This document shows, one piece after another, positions 1-7,706 of a stretch of 64,000 nt of DNA (position 1 is the stretch's first letter; the number at the start of each line of letters is the position of its first letter). Both the position numbers and the translations under genes were made by a program. Under the pieces are notes generated by a model. The model made no database searches and was not told the DNA's origin. It saw only the letters and a list, made by a program, of their open reading frames with translations. The stretch covers positions 1,116,001 to 1,180,000 of the forward strand of contig NZ_CP050022.2 of NCBI RefSeq assembly GCF_011602485.2, read 5' to 3'. The stretch comes from Bradyrhizobium sp. 1(2017). GTDB lineage: Bacteria; Pseudomonadota; Alphaproteobacteria; Rhizobiales; Xanthobacteraceae.

Positions 1-739
1 GCCGGCGGAACATGGCGGCGAATGCGCTCTGGCTGGCGTAACCGCAATCGAAGGCGACGTCGATGATCTTCTCGCCGGATGCGATGCGGCGCAGCGCATG
101 CAGGAGGCGCGCTTGCCGCCGCCATTGCGCGAAGCTCATGCCGGTCTGTTTCGCGAACAGGCGATGAACCGTCTTGGCGGTGATGCCGACGCGCTCTGCC
201 CATTGCTCGACGGTTGAGCTGTCTGACGGATCATCGGCGATCGCTGCGCAGATCGTACGAAGCCTCGCGTCATCGGGGAAAGGCAGATGCAGCGGCAGCA
301 CGTCCGAGACGCGCAGCTCGTCGAGAAGCAGCCGCATCAGCCGGCCGTCGCGACCGGCCTCGTCGTAGTCGACCGGAATGCGCGTGGCTGCGACGATCAG
401 CTCGCGCAACAGCGGCGAGACCGCAATCACGCAGTTCTTCTCCGGAAGATACGGTGAGGCATCGGGGTCGACGAAGACAGTGCGGATGCGCACGCGTCCC
501 GACATAACCGTCTCGTGGTCGAGACCGGGGGCGAGCCATACCGCCCGGTTCGGCGGCACGATCCATGTGCCCGCGATCGAACGCACCACCATGACGCCTT
601 CGATGGCGTAGAGCAGCTGCGCGGTCGGATGTGCGTGCACCCCGGTGGAGACGCCATCCGGATAGTCCACCTCCATCGCGGTCAGGGCTCGATGCGTGGC
701 GTGGAAGGCAAGATGGCGTGTGGTGAGTTCGTCCAGCAT
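1..739 (-). CDS. AraC-family regulator with N-terminal cupin (3' end outside window)
   Basis: The reading frame starts at ATG 739 and stays open to the window edge, so the C-terminus is missing. About 246 residues are visible. Residues 1-95 look like an AraC sensor cupin, rich in His with HAHPTAQLLYAIEG. Residues from about 165 form the AraC DNA-binding domain, with WAERVGITAKTVHRLFAK as the first helix-turn-helix and FDCGYASQSAFAAMFRR as the start of the second. It is divergent from a DMT-family exporter 98 bases away. This arrangement usually means that the regulator controls the exporter, but that is inference. The family assignment is firm; the ligand is unknown. Confidence 0.9.
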   Translation of the reverse strand, partial: MLDELTTRHLAFHATHRALTAMEVDYPDGVSTGVHAHPTAQLLYAIEGVMVVRSIAGTWIVPPNRAVWLAPGLDHETVMSGRVRIRTVFVDPDASPYLPEKNCVIAVSPLLRELIVAATRIPVDYDEAGRDGRLMRLLLDELRVSDVLPLHLPFPDDARLRTICAAIADDPSDSSTVEQWAERVGITAKTVHRLFAKQTGMSFAQWRRQARLLHALRRIASGEKIIDVAFDCGYASQSAFAAMFRR

Positions 740-836
740 GTCTCAATCTCGACAGTCCCGGTCATTCTAGAGCGATACGGACGCCGACGAAAGCGTTACG
801 CCCGGCCTTGCCATCTTGAATTCAATGGATGAAGCC

Positions 837-1757
837 ATGACCAACCGGGCCGCTTTCCTCTTTCCGTTCTTCGCCATCGTGCTGTGGGCGGGCAACGTCA
901 TCGTCTCGCGGCTGTCCGCCCACACCATCGGGCCTGAGGCGATCACGTTTTATCGCTTGCTGCTCGCGGTCGGATTGATGAGCTTGTTCGTCGCGCCGCC
1001 GGCCTGGCGCAACCGCGCGGTGATCTGGCCGCATCTCGGTCAATTCGCCATCCTCGGCTTTCTCGCGATGTGCCTGTTTCAGAGCCTGTCATACCTCGCG
1101 GCCGAGACGACCACCGCGACCAACATGGCCGTGTTTACGGCGCTGACGCCGGTGCTGACGGTGCTCTTGAGCGCGGTGCTGCTGCGGGAGACGCCGACCT
1201 TCGGCCTGATCGGCGGCGGCGCGCTGTCGCTCGCCGGCCTCGTCTATCTCGTCAGCGGCGGGGATCCCGCGGCGTTGCTGCGCAACGGCGTGCATCCCGG
1301 CGATCCCCTGATGTTTGTCGCCGCGTTGGTCTATGCGCTCTATGGCGTCCTGCTGAAGCGCTGGGACCTGCCGGTCGCCGGCTGGCAATCGACCTATATG
1401 CAGGCGCTGTGCGCGCTCGCAGTCATGTTTCCGGCCTTTCTCGCGACGCCGGCGCCGATGCGCGCGCTCAACGCCGAGACGCTGCCGCTGATCGCCTATG
1501 CCGGCGGGCTTGCCTCGATCGTGCTGCCGTTCCTGTGGGTCCGCGGCGTGCAGATCCTCGGTCCCAACCGTTGTGCGATCTTCATGAACCTGCTGCCGAT
1601 ACTCACCGCGCTGGGCGCCATCGCGCTGCTCGGCGAACCCGTCCGCGCCTTCCACGTCATCGGTGGTGGTGTTGCGCTTGCCGGCGTTGCCTGCGCTGCG
1701 CTGTTTCGTCGGCCGTTATGGATTTCGGTGCCGGCTGCGCCGGCGCTGGCCGATTGA
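837..1757 (+). CDS. DMT superfamily (EamA) transporter
   Basis: The protein has 306 residues and about ten hydrophobic segments arranged as two EamA repeats. The first runs from FPFFAIVLWAGNVIVSRL and the second begins near residue 150 with LMFVAALVYALYGVLLKRW. EamA proteins are inner-membrane drug/metabolite exporters with varied substrates. I chose ATG 837 because translation then begins directly with MTNRAAFLFPFF, ahead of the first membrane segment. ATGs at 816 and 825 are in frame and possible. The gene is divergent from the AraC-type regulator, which suggests substrate-responsive control. The substrate cannot be predicted. Confidence 0.9.
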   Translation: MTNRAAFLFPFFAIVLWAGNVIVSRLSAHTIGPEAITFYRLLLAVGLMSLFVAPPAWRNRAVIWPHLGQFAILGFLAMCLFQSLSYLAAETTTATNMAVFTALTPVLTVLLSAVLLRETPTFGLIGGGALSLAGLVYLVSGGDPAALLRNGVHPGDPLMFVAALVYALYGVLLKRWDLPVAGWQSTYMQALCALAVMFPAFLATPAPMRALNAETLPLIAYAGGLASIVLPFLWVRGVQILGPNRCAIFMNLLPILTALGAIALLGEPVRAFHVIGGGVALAGVACAALFRRPLWISVPAAPALAD

Positions 1758-1821
1758 ACGGCAGGCTTCCGCCGCCGCGGAAGGGATGCTTGGTCGTGTT
1801 CGACGGCGGCATCCTGCCAGT

Positions 1822-1920
1822 TCATATGCCGTAGAAGATCTTGATCCCCCACAGCATCACGATGATAGCCGTGATCAACGTGATCGCGGCGACTGCACTT
1901 TCCAGGGAAGCGACTCTCAT
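1822..1920 (-). CDS. Small single-pass membrane protein, 32 aa
   Basis: A short reading frame beginning MRVASLESAV and followed by one hydrophobic segment (AAITLITAIIVMLWGIKIFY). A GGAG ribosome binding site sits eight bases ahead of the ATG. The size, single transmembrane helix and good binding site support a real small membrane protein, but there is no recognised family. It lies alone between the DMT exporter and the acyl-CoA ligase. It could be a chance frame. Confidence 0.5.
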   Translation of the reverse strand: MRVASLESAVAAITLITAIIVMLWGIKIFYGI

Positions 1921-2059
1921 GTCTTACTCCGCTTCCCAGCCCCGTCAGCGGTCTAGTTGATTCCCGGATTCGCGGGCAATCGCGCGGACGTCGCCGGCGC
2001 GTACTCCGTGGCACATTGTGGTGTCCCGGCCACAACAACACCGTAGAATTCCGGGGTAT

Positions 2060-3622
2060 TTACCCTACCATCCGGTCCCGCCCGCTCCAGAAGCCCGCAC
2101 GCAATACCTTCTTGTCGACCTTGCCGACGCCGGTCATCGGCAACTGCTTGACGAACTGGATCTGCTTCGGCGCATGCGCCGAGCCCTTTCGCGTCTTCAC
2201 CAGATTGATCAGCTCGTCCGGATCGGGCCTTGCGCCCTGGCGCGGCACGACGACGGCGGTGACGGCTTCGCCCCATTTCTCGTCGGGAATGCCGACGACG
2301 GCGACCATCGCGACATCGGCGTGTTGCGACAGCACGTCCTCGACCTCGCGCGGAAAGATGTTGAAGCCGCCGGAGACGATCATGTCCTTCTTGCGGTCGA
2401 GGATGAATATGTAGCCGCGCTCGTCCTTGCGCGCGATGTCGCCGGTGTGAACCCAGCCGTTCTTCAGCGTCTCGGCGGTGATGTCCGGCCGTTTCCAGTA
2501 CTCCGCCATCACATGCGGCGCGCGCACGCAGATCTCGCCGGCCTCGCCCGTCTTCACCTCCTGGTCGTCGTCGTCGAGGATCCTGACCTCGCAGGCCGCG
2601 ATCGGGAAGCCGCAGGACAGGAACAGCTCGGGCCGTCTGGGGTCGTGATCCGCCTTGCGCAGCACCGAGACGGGATAACATTCGGTCTGCCCGTAAAGCT
2701 GCGAGAACACCGGCCCGATGCGCTCGATGCCTTCGACCAGCCGGCTCGGCGACATCGCGGAGGCGCCATAGAGCACCAACTCGAGCGAGGAGAGATCTGT
2801 CTTGTCCAGCGCGGGCTGATCAAGCAGTACGTAGATCATGGTCGGCACGAACAGCGTGAAGTTGATGCGCTCGCGCGCAACCGTGGCCAGCACGGCTTCG
2901 GGATCGAAGCCCTTCAGCATGTGCACGGTGCCGCCGCGCATCAGGGTCGGCAGCACCTTGGTGCCGGCGACGTGGCTGATCGGGGCGACCGTGAGATAGC
3001 GCGCGGCCTCGGGGATCTCGAAATCGGCGAGGATCGCGCCGGCGGCGCCGGCGTTTTCGCGGTGATAGCGCAGCGCGCCCTTGGATTTGCCGGTCGTGCC
3101 GCCGGTGTAGTTCAGCGTGGCGAGATCGTCCGGGCCGGCGAGGCACTGCGCGCTGGCGTACCCCGCGCTCTCGATCGCCGCCAGGAGATCGACGCCGTAG
3201 CCGGCCGGCCCCATCGTGAAGACGGCCTTGAGTCGGCCGGCCTTCGCCGCGAGTTCGCCGCCGCGGTCGTGGAAGGCGGCGGCATCGACCACCAGCATCT
3301 CGGCCTCGGAATCCTCGAGCTGAAACAGCTGATCTGTCTCCGATCCCAGCGGATGCAGCCAGGTGATGCAGAGCCGGGCCAATTGCGCCGCGACACCGGC
3401 GCACCAGCTGTCGGCACGGTTCGCGGTGAGGAAGGCGACGCGCGCGCCGGGCTGCAAGCCGAGCCGCATGAACACGCCCTGGATGCGCCCGATCAGGTCG
3501 ATGGTGCCTTGATAGCTCAGCGATCCCCCGGGCCAGGCGAACGCGGTGCGATCGGGATGGCGCGACAGCGCCCGTAGCGTCTGCGCACAAGCCGGGGACG
3601 ATGCGTGGAGCAGATCAGGCAT
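2060..3622 (-). CDS. AMP-forming acyl-CoA ligase / synthetase
   Basis: The protein has 520 residues and belongs to the ANL adenylating superfamily. The P-loop-like LNYTGGTTGKSKGAL, the YGQTE motif, the HTGDIARKDERGYIFILDR hinge region and the C-terminal lysine motif GVGKVDKKVLR are all present, so it should adenylate a carboxylic acid and load it on CoA. A frame extending to 3736 exists, but it would overlap the divergent gene. ATG 3622 is preceded by GAGGA and starts MPDLLHASS. The neighbouring divergent gene is a nitronate monooxygenase. The acyl substrate is unknown; the sequence looks like the fatty/aromatic acid group. Confidence 0.9.
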   Translation of the reverse strand: MPDLLHASSPACAQTLRALSRHPDRTAFAWPGGSLSYQGTIDLIGRIQGVFMRLGLQPGARVAFLTANRADSWCAGVAAQLARLCITWLHPLGSETDQLFQLEDSEAEMLVVDAAAFHDRGGELAAKAGRLKAVFTMGPAGYGVDLLAAIESAGYASAQCLAGPDDLATLNYTGGTTGKSKGALRYHRENAGAAGAILADFEIPEAARYLTVAPISHVAGTKVLPTLMRGGTVHMLKGFDPEAVLATVARERINFTLFVPTMIYVLLDQPALDKTDLSSLELVLYGASAMSPSRLVEGIERIGPVFSQLYGQTECYPVSVLRKADHDPRRPELFLSCGFPIAACEVRILDDDDQEVKTGEAGEICVRAPHVMAEYWKRPDITAETLKNGWVHTGDIARKDERGYIFILDRKKDMIVSGGFNIFPREVEDVLSQHADVAMVAVVGIPDEKWGEAVTAVVVPRQGARPDPDELINLVKTRKGSAHAPKQIQFVKQLPMTGVGKVDKKVLRAGFWSGRDRMVG

Positions 3623-3696
3623 ATGTTTCCTCGTTGCTTTGTCACCGGCTTCTGACGTGCCAATGTTGCCGATGACGCTAGCACAGAGATTGCGGG

Positions 3697-4695
3697 ATGG
3701 AACGACAAAGCCCGCGCAGGGAGGCAGGCTTGCCATCGGATCGACTGCAACGCTTTCGCGATCGTCTCGCTCTGCCGCTGATTGCAGCGCCGATGTTCCT
3801 GGTGTCGGGAGTCGAGTTGATGGTCGCGGCCTGCCGGAGCGGCGTGATCGGCAGCTTCCCCACTGCGAATTGCCGTGACACGGAACAACTCGATGGCTGG
3901 CTCACCGAAATCGAGACGCGGTTGCGGCAGCACGAGGAGCAAACCGGCCGCCGGGCTGCGCCGCTCTGCCCCAACCTCATCGTGCATCGTTCGAACGCCC
4001 GGCTCGAGCAGGATCTCGCCATGCTGCTGCGGCACAGGCCGGAGATCGTCATCACGTCGGTCGGCTCGCCCGCGCCCGTGTTGAAGCCGCTGCATGATTG
4101 CGGCGCCCTGGTGCTGGCGGATGTCGCGTCGATCCGCCACGCCGAACGCGCGGCCGAAGCGGGCGCCGACGGGCTGGTGCTGCTGACCGCCGGCGCCGGC
4201 GGCCAGACCGGCTGGCTCAATCCATTCGCCTTCGTCCGCGCGGTTCGCGCATTCTACGACGGCATCATCGTGCTCGCCGGCGGCATCAGCGACGGCCGCG
4301 CGCTGCGTGCCGCCCAAGTGCTCGGCTGCGATCTCGCTTACATGGGCACGAAGTTCATCGCGACGCGCGAAAGCATGGCGGATGACCGCTACAAACGGAT
4401 GCTGGTCGAGGGCAGCGCCGACGACGTCCTGCTCACCACCGCGTTCACGGGACTTCAGACCAGCATGCTGAGGCCGTCGATCGTGGCCGCAGGGCTCGAT
4501 CCCGACGACCTGCCGGCGCATGGAGCGATCGACATCGCCAAGGACATCGACGTCGCCGCGCGCGAAAGCCGGCCGAAGCGCTGGCGCGACATCTGGAGCG
4601 GCGGCCACTCGATCTCGGGTGTCACCGAGGTGCTCGCCGTCGACGATCTCGTTGCGCGGACGATCACCGAATATCGCGGGGCGGCCGGGCAGTAG
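3697..4695 (+). CDS. Nitronate monooxygenase family flavoprotein (NPD/TIM barrel)
   Basis: The protein has 332 residues with a TIM-barrel FMN fold. The visible motifs are PLIAAPMFLVSGVELMVAA at the N-terminus, GADGLVLLTAGAGGQTGW and the FMN phosphate-binding IIVLAGGISDGRALRAAQ. LAYMGTKFIATRES closes the barrel, as in 2-nitropropane dioxygenase-like enzymes. Members oxidise alkyl nitronates such as propionate-3-nitronate, and some are enoyl reductase-like. The gene is divergent from the acyl-CoA ligase, with only 74 bases between the starts, so the pair probably shares a control region. Confidence 0.88.
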   Translation: MERQSPRREAGLPSDRLQRFRDRLALPLIAAPMFLVSGVELMVAACRSGVIGSFPTANCRDTEQLDGWLTEIETRLRQHEEQTGRRAAPLCPNLIVHRSNARLEQDLAMLLRHRPEIVITSVGSPAPVLKPLHDCGALVLADVASIRHAERAAEAGADGLVLLTAGAGGQTGWLNPFAFVRAVRAFYDGIIVLAGGISDGRALRAAQVLGCDLAYMGTKFIATRESMADDRYKRMLVEGSADDVLLTTAFTGLQTSMLRPSIVAAGLDPDDLPAHGAIDIAKDIDVAARESRPKRWRDIWSGGHSISGVTEVLAVDDLVARTITEYRGAAGQ

Positions 4696-4836
4696 GCATC
4701 GCGGACGGAAGTCCGGGCGCCGTCCCCGATCACGGTTCATCCCGCGCTCTCCCGCCCCGCCCACTTAACGGCAGATTAACCATCGCCAGCCAAGAATCCC
4801 CTTAACGGCCGCCAATCGGGACGAGAGGGACAGGCG

Positions 4837-5085
4837 ATGGATTTTGACTATCTCAACAGCAAGACAGCCGCGACGCTGGACGAAATCCGCGTTCGCGTGG
4901 CCCATGCGCTGGCCCGTCACCCGCTGTGCCGCAATGTCCGCTTCGACATCGTCAGCGTTCCCCGCACCCGCCGGGGCGGCAACTGGACGGTGACGCTGCA
5001 ATCGGTCGAGCCGCGCGCGGTCTGGGAGGCTTCCGAAATCGTCGCCGATATCCAGGACGCCTACGACCTGTCGGCAGCTGCTTGA
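4837..5085 (+). CDS. Conserved hypothetical protein, 82 aa
   Basis: A soluble 82-residue protein (MDFDYLNSKTAATLDEIRVR...) with no signal peptide or membrane segment. A GAGGGACAGG stretch precedes the ATG. The composition, with alternating charged and hydrophobic residues and a Trp-containing beta-like stretch GGNWTVTLQSVEPRAVWEA, fits a small alpha/beta protein. I do not recognise a named family. It stands alone between the nitronate monooxygenase and a run of envelope-protein genes. Confidence 0.75.
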   Translation: MDFDYLNSKTAATLDEIRVRVAHALARHPLCRNVRFDIVSVPRTRRGGNWTVTLQSVEPRAVWEASEIVADIQDAYDLSAAA

Positions 5086-5222
5086 TTTCATTGGACTTTT
5101 TCGAGCGGTGTCGCTACTGGCATACCGATTGTCGCAACGAAGGCACACTCAAGCCTTATTTCGCGCCCTTTTCCCGGGCAACGTTAACAAACTCGTGAAG
5201 CGGCCCCTCCCCGGAGAGACGT

Positions 5223-5936
5223 TTGTCCAAAGCCATCACCATCACCGTGCTGACCTGTTTCCTCGTCCTCGGCGTCGCCACGACCGCCATTCTCGGCCGT
5301 GACAGCGTGCCCAGCGTCAGTGCGGAGATGATCACGCAGACGCCTCCCGCCAAGCCGCTCGCGACCAACCGCGCCGCCAAGGCCGACCGTCTGGTTCCGA
5401 CCCTGGCGCTGGCCTCGGCTGCCTTCGAGCCGGTCCAGGTCGCGGCCGACAAGCTCGCCCAGGCCCCGGTGCTGACCGAGCCGCTGCGCCAGGCCTTTGC
5501 CGCCGCCACCCCGTCCGACTTCCCGATGCCAAAGGCCAGCACGCACGAGGCGCCCGCCACGGCGGAGGTGCCCGCCGTCGAAGTCCCGGCCGCCAAGCCG
5601 AAGGTCGTGGCCAAGCCGCCGCCGCAGAAGCATTATACGCTGCTGTCCGACGCGCAGATCGCGGGCATCCGGGATCGCCTGAAGCTGTCGTCGTCGCAGG
5701 AATATTACTGGCCCTCGGTCGAGACCGCGCTTCGCAACGTCGTCCGCAAGATTTCGGCCAACAAGCTCTCCAATCCGAATGCGCCGGGCGTGCCGATCGA
5801 TCCGAATTGCGACGAGGTCCAGCAGTTGAAGTCGGCGGCGATGCCGCTGCTGTTCCAGCTGCGTGACGACCAGAAGGAGGAAGTGCGCAAGCTCGCCCGC
5901 ATCATCGGGCTGGACAAGGTCGCGCAACAGATCTGA
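5223..5936 (+). CDS. Membrane-anchored hypothetical protein with helical C-terminal domain
   Basis: The protein has 237 residues and starts at TTG 5223, with GGAGAG six bases upstream and no better ATG. One hydrophobic N-terminal segment (residues 4-22) would anchor or export it. A Pro/Ala-rich linker runs to about residue 135. The C-terminal 100 residues begin HYTLLSDAQIAGIRDRLKLS and are predicted helical. The LSDAQ element and helical pattern are reminiscent of LTXXQ/Spy-like periplasmic proteins, but I would not assign the family. A small hairpin (AGTTCC-TTCG-GGAACT) follows the stop. Confidence 0.75.
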   Translation: MSKAITITVLTCFLVLGVATTAILGRDSVPSVSAEMITQTPPAKPLATNRAAKADRLVPTLALASAAFEPVQVAADKLAQAPVLTEPLRQAFAAATPSDFPMPKASTHEAPATAEVPAVEVPAAKPKVVAKPPPQKHYTLLSDAQIAGIRDRLKLSSSQEYYWPSVETALRNVVRKISANKLSNPNAPGVPIDPNCDEVQQLKSAAMPLLFQLRDDQKEEVRKLARIIGLDKVAQQI

Positions 5937-5970
5937 CCCGCAAGTTCCTTCGGGAACTGCGCGCGGATCA

Positions 5971-5996
5971 GGAACATCCGGCAATCAACGTGCGTT
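5971..5996 (+). promoter_or_regulatory. EcfG-type general stress promoter
   Basis: GGAAC at 5971-5975 and CGTT at 5993-5996 are separated by 17 bases, matching the consensus of the alphaproteobacterial EcfG sigma factor. The start codon of the downstream gene is 27 bases past the -10 element. Confidence 0.7.
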
Positions 5997-6022
5997 GCTC
6001 GCCCCAAAGAGGGAGTGGATCA

Positions 6023-6751
6023 ATGCGCGCCTCGACTGCCTATTTCGTCGGTGCCGGAACCATCATCGCGGCCATCGCCATTGGTCTCGGCGGCGGCATC
6101 GTCGCCGGCAACATCATGAACCCTGTGTCCAAGCAGGGCCCGGACACCAGCAAGATGGCGCAGCGCGCCGAATTCGCTAGCGCACCGGCGGCAACCAACG
6201 CCTCATCCGAGCGCGTGAATTACATCACCGGCTCGCAGGCCTTCGGCGCGATGATTGCCACGCCCGCGCAGGCCGAAGCCAAGCCTGAAATCGCCAAGCC
6301 TGAAGCCGCCAAGCCTGACGCCGCAAAGCCCGACCCTCAACCCGTTCAGGCGAACGCTGCGCCGCCGGCGCCACCACCCTCGCAGGCCGCTGCTGTCGAG
6401 CCGCCCAAGGAGCAGGTCAAGCCGGCCATCGCATCGTCACAGAGACCCGCAACTCCGGCCGAGCAGCAGGCATCGGCCGACCCGACCGCCTCGCCTGAAA
6501 ACGCCTATGCCAAGGCAAGAGAGTCCGACGCCAAGCGCGCCGCGTCAGAACGGCGCCGGATCGAGCGCCGCGAGCGCTGGGCCGAGCGCCGCCATTATTA
6601 CGACGCCCGCGAGCCGCGCAGCATGCGCGACCGCACCGATTGGGACGACGTCGCGCGCAACGTCCGGGAAGATTCCGATGCACGCGACTATGGAGGCCGT
6701 TCGCGCAGCGGCTTCCCGCAGATCAGGCTGTTCGGGCCTGACGACGACTGA
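6023..6751 (+). CDS. Membrane-anchored protein with Ala/Pro/Lys repeat linker
   Basis: The protein has 242 residues and starts at ATG 6023, ten bases after GGGAG. Residues 4-29 are hydrophobic and glycine-rich (YFVGAGTIIAAIAIGLGGGI), so it is an inner-membrane anchor or uncleaved signal. Residues ~75-155 form a low-complexity linker built of KPE/AAKPD repeats and Pro-rich stretches. The C-terminal ~75 residues are Arg/Asp-rich (ERRRIERRERWAERR). The overall plan resembles a periplasm-spanning structural protein. No family is recognised. A perfect EcfG-type promoter just upstream suggests stress induction. Confidence 0.75.
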   Translation: MRASTAYFVGAGTIIAAIAIGLGGGIVAGNIMNPVSKQGPDTSKMAQRAEFASAPAATNASSERVNYITGSQAFGAMIATPAQAEAKPEIAKPEAAKPDAAKPDPQPVQANAAPPAPPPSQAAAVEPPKEQVKPAIASSQRPATPAEQQASADPTASPENAYAKARESDAKRAASERRRIERRERWAERRHYYDAREPRSMRDRTDWDDVARNVREDSDARDYGGRSRSGFPQIRLFGPDDD

Positions 6752-6819
6752 CACCGACGACACCAGCGAAACGAAGTCCGGGTTCGCTCTAGGCAAGCGC
6801 ACCCGGACCGCGCACCGGC

Positions 6820-7044
6820 TCAGCCTCCGTGAGATTCCACCACCTTGCGGCAGCTCTCGGAGAGCTTGGCCTTGTTCTGGCGCAGGCAGGCATTCATCTG
6901 CGGCGGCTTGCCGATATGTTCGGCGCAGAATTTGCCGGCATCGCCGCGGCAGGCCATCTGCTCCTGCGGCGTCGGACCGGATTGCGCAGCGGCGGACGCG
7001 GCAGTGGCGGCGAGCAGCAGCGCGGCAAGAACCGAAATCTTCAT
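6820..7044 (-). CDS. Small secreted cysteine-rich repeat protein
   Basis: The protein has 74 residues. A clear signal peptide (MKISVLAALLLAATAASAAA) is followed by about 50 residues with four cysteines spaced as C...FC...C...C in the core MACRGDAGKFCAEHI. This resembles the GLG1-type cysteine-rich repeat found in small periplasmic proteins of rhizobia, and the cysteines probably form two disulphides. The function is unknown. It is convergent with the preceding anchored protein. Confidence 0.75.
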   Translation of the reverse strand: MKISVLAALLLAATAASAAAQSGPTPQEQMACRGDAGKFCAEHIGKPPQMNACLRQNKAKLSESCRKVVESHGG

Positions 7045-7279
7045 AAAGCACCTCTTTGGGAATGTCGTTGGTCCCGCCTGGGATCAAGCGGGCCGGACGA
7101 TCTCGCGAAGGTGGGGCGCATGTCGATGCCATGTTCATGGCACCGGGTGCGTCCACCGGGCCGCGACACCCCATCTTCATGGCATGTATCGGCGCACCGT
7201 CTTTTGCCATTCAGGCTGCACCTCGGCTGCGAAACCCGGTGATTGCACCGGGACGCCGGACGGGAAGCAGGAGAACAAG

Positions 7280-7570
7280 ATGTCGAAAAGAGCGGGAGCG
7301 CTGAGCGCCGGGCTGACGATCATGGCGCTGGCGGGTGCGGCGATGGTGTCGTTGGGCACGAGCCCGGCGCAGGCCGTCGTCTATTGCAAGACGGTCGGCG
7401 TGCCCAAGGGTTGCGTGGTGCGGCCGACCGCGGCCGTGGTGGTCGCGCCGGGAGCTCCGGTTGCGCGGGCGGCGATCGCGACACCCGGTGTCGGCGCGCC
7501 CGGTGTCGGCGTGCGCGCCGGTACGCCGATGAACCGCGGCGGCCCGGTCAATCGCGTCGGCGTGCGCTGA
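7280..7570 (+). CDS. Small exported Gly/Val/Ala-rich protein
   Basis: The protein has 96 residues with ATG 7280 after GCAGGAG. A signal peptide ends near the AQA motif at residues 31-33. The mature part has two cysteines (YCKTVGVPKGCVV) and a low-complexity tail with TPGVGAPGVGV repeats and an MNRGGPVNRVGVR end. Proteins of this type are common, poorly described exported proteins of Bradyrhizobiaceae. No enzymatic motif is seen. Confidence 0.7.
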   Translation: MSKRAGALSAGLTIMALAGAAMVSLGTSPAQAVVYCKTVGVPKGCVVRPTAAVVVAPGAPVARAAIATPGVGAPGVGVRAGTPMNRGGPVNRVGVR

Positions 7571-7706
7571 TCGTCCATTCAAATGATTTGATGGCATTGC
7601 TTCGGGCCAATGGGCCCTGCGGACGAACACCCCCGTCCTCCGCAGGGGCAACACCCGGCCCGTTCCCTCTCTCCGTGCGTCCCACACGTCCGGGGAGGGG
7701 GGCTTT

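Noticed and set aside
5937..5970. AGTTCC-TTCG-GGAACT hairpin as a strong terminator
   Set aside because: The stem is short and not followed by a T-run; it may attenuate but cannot be called.
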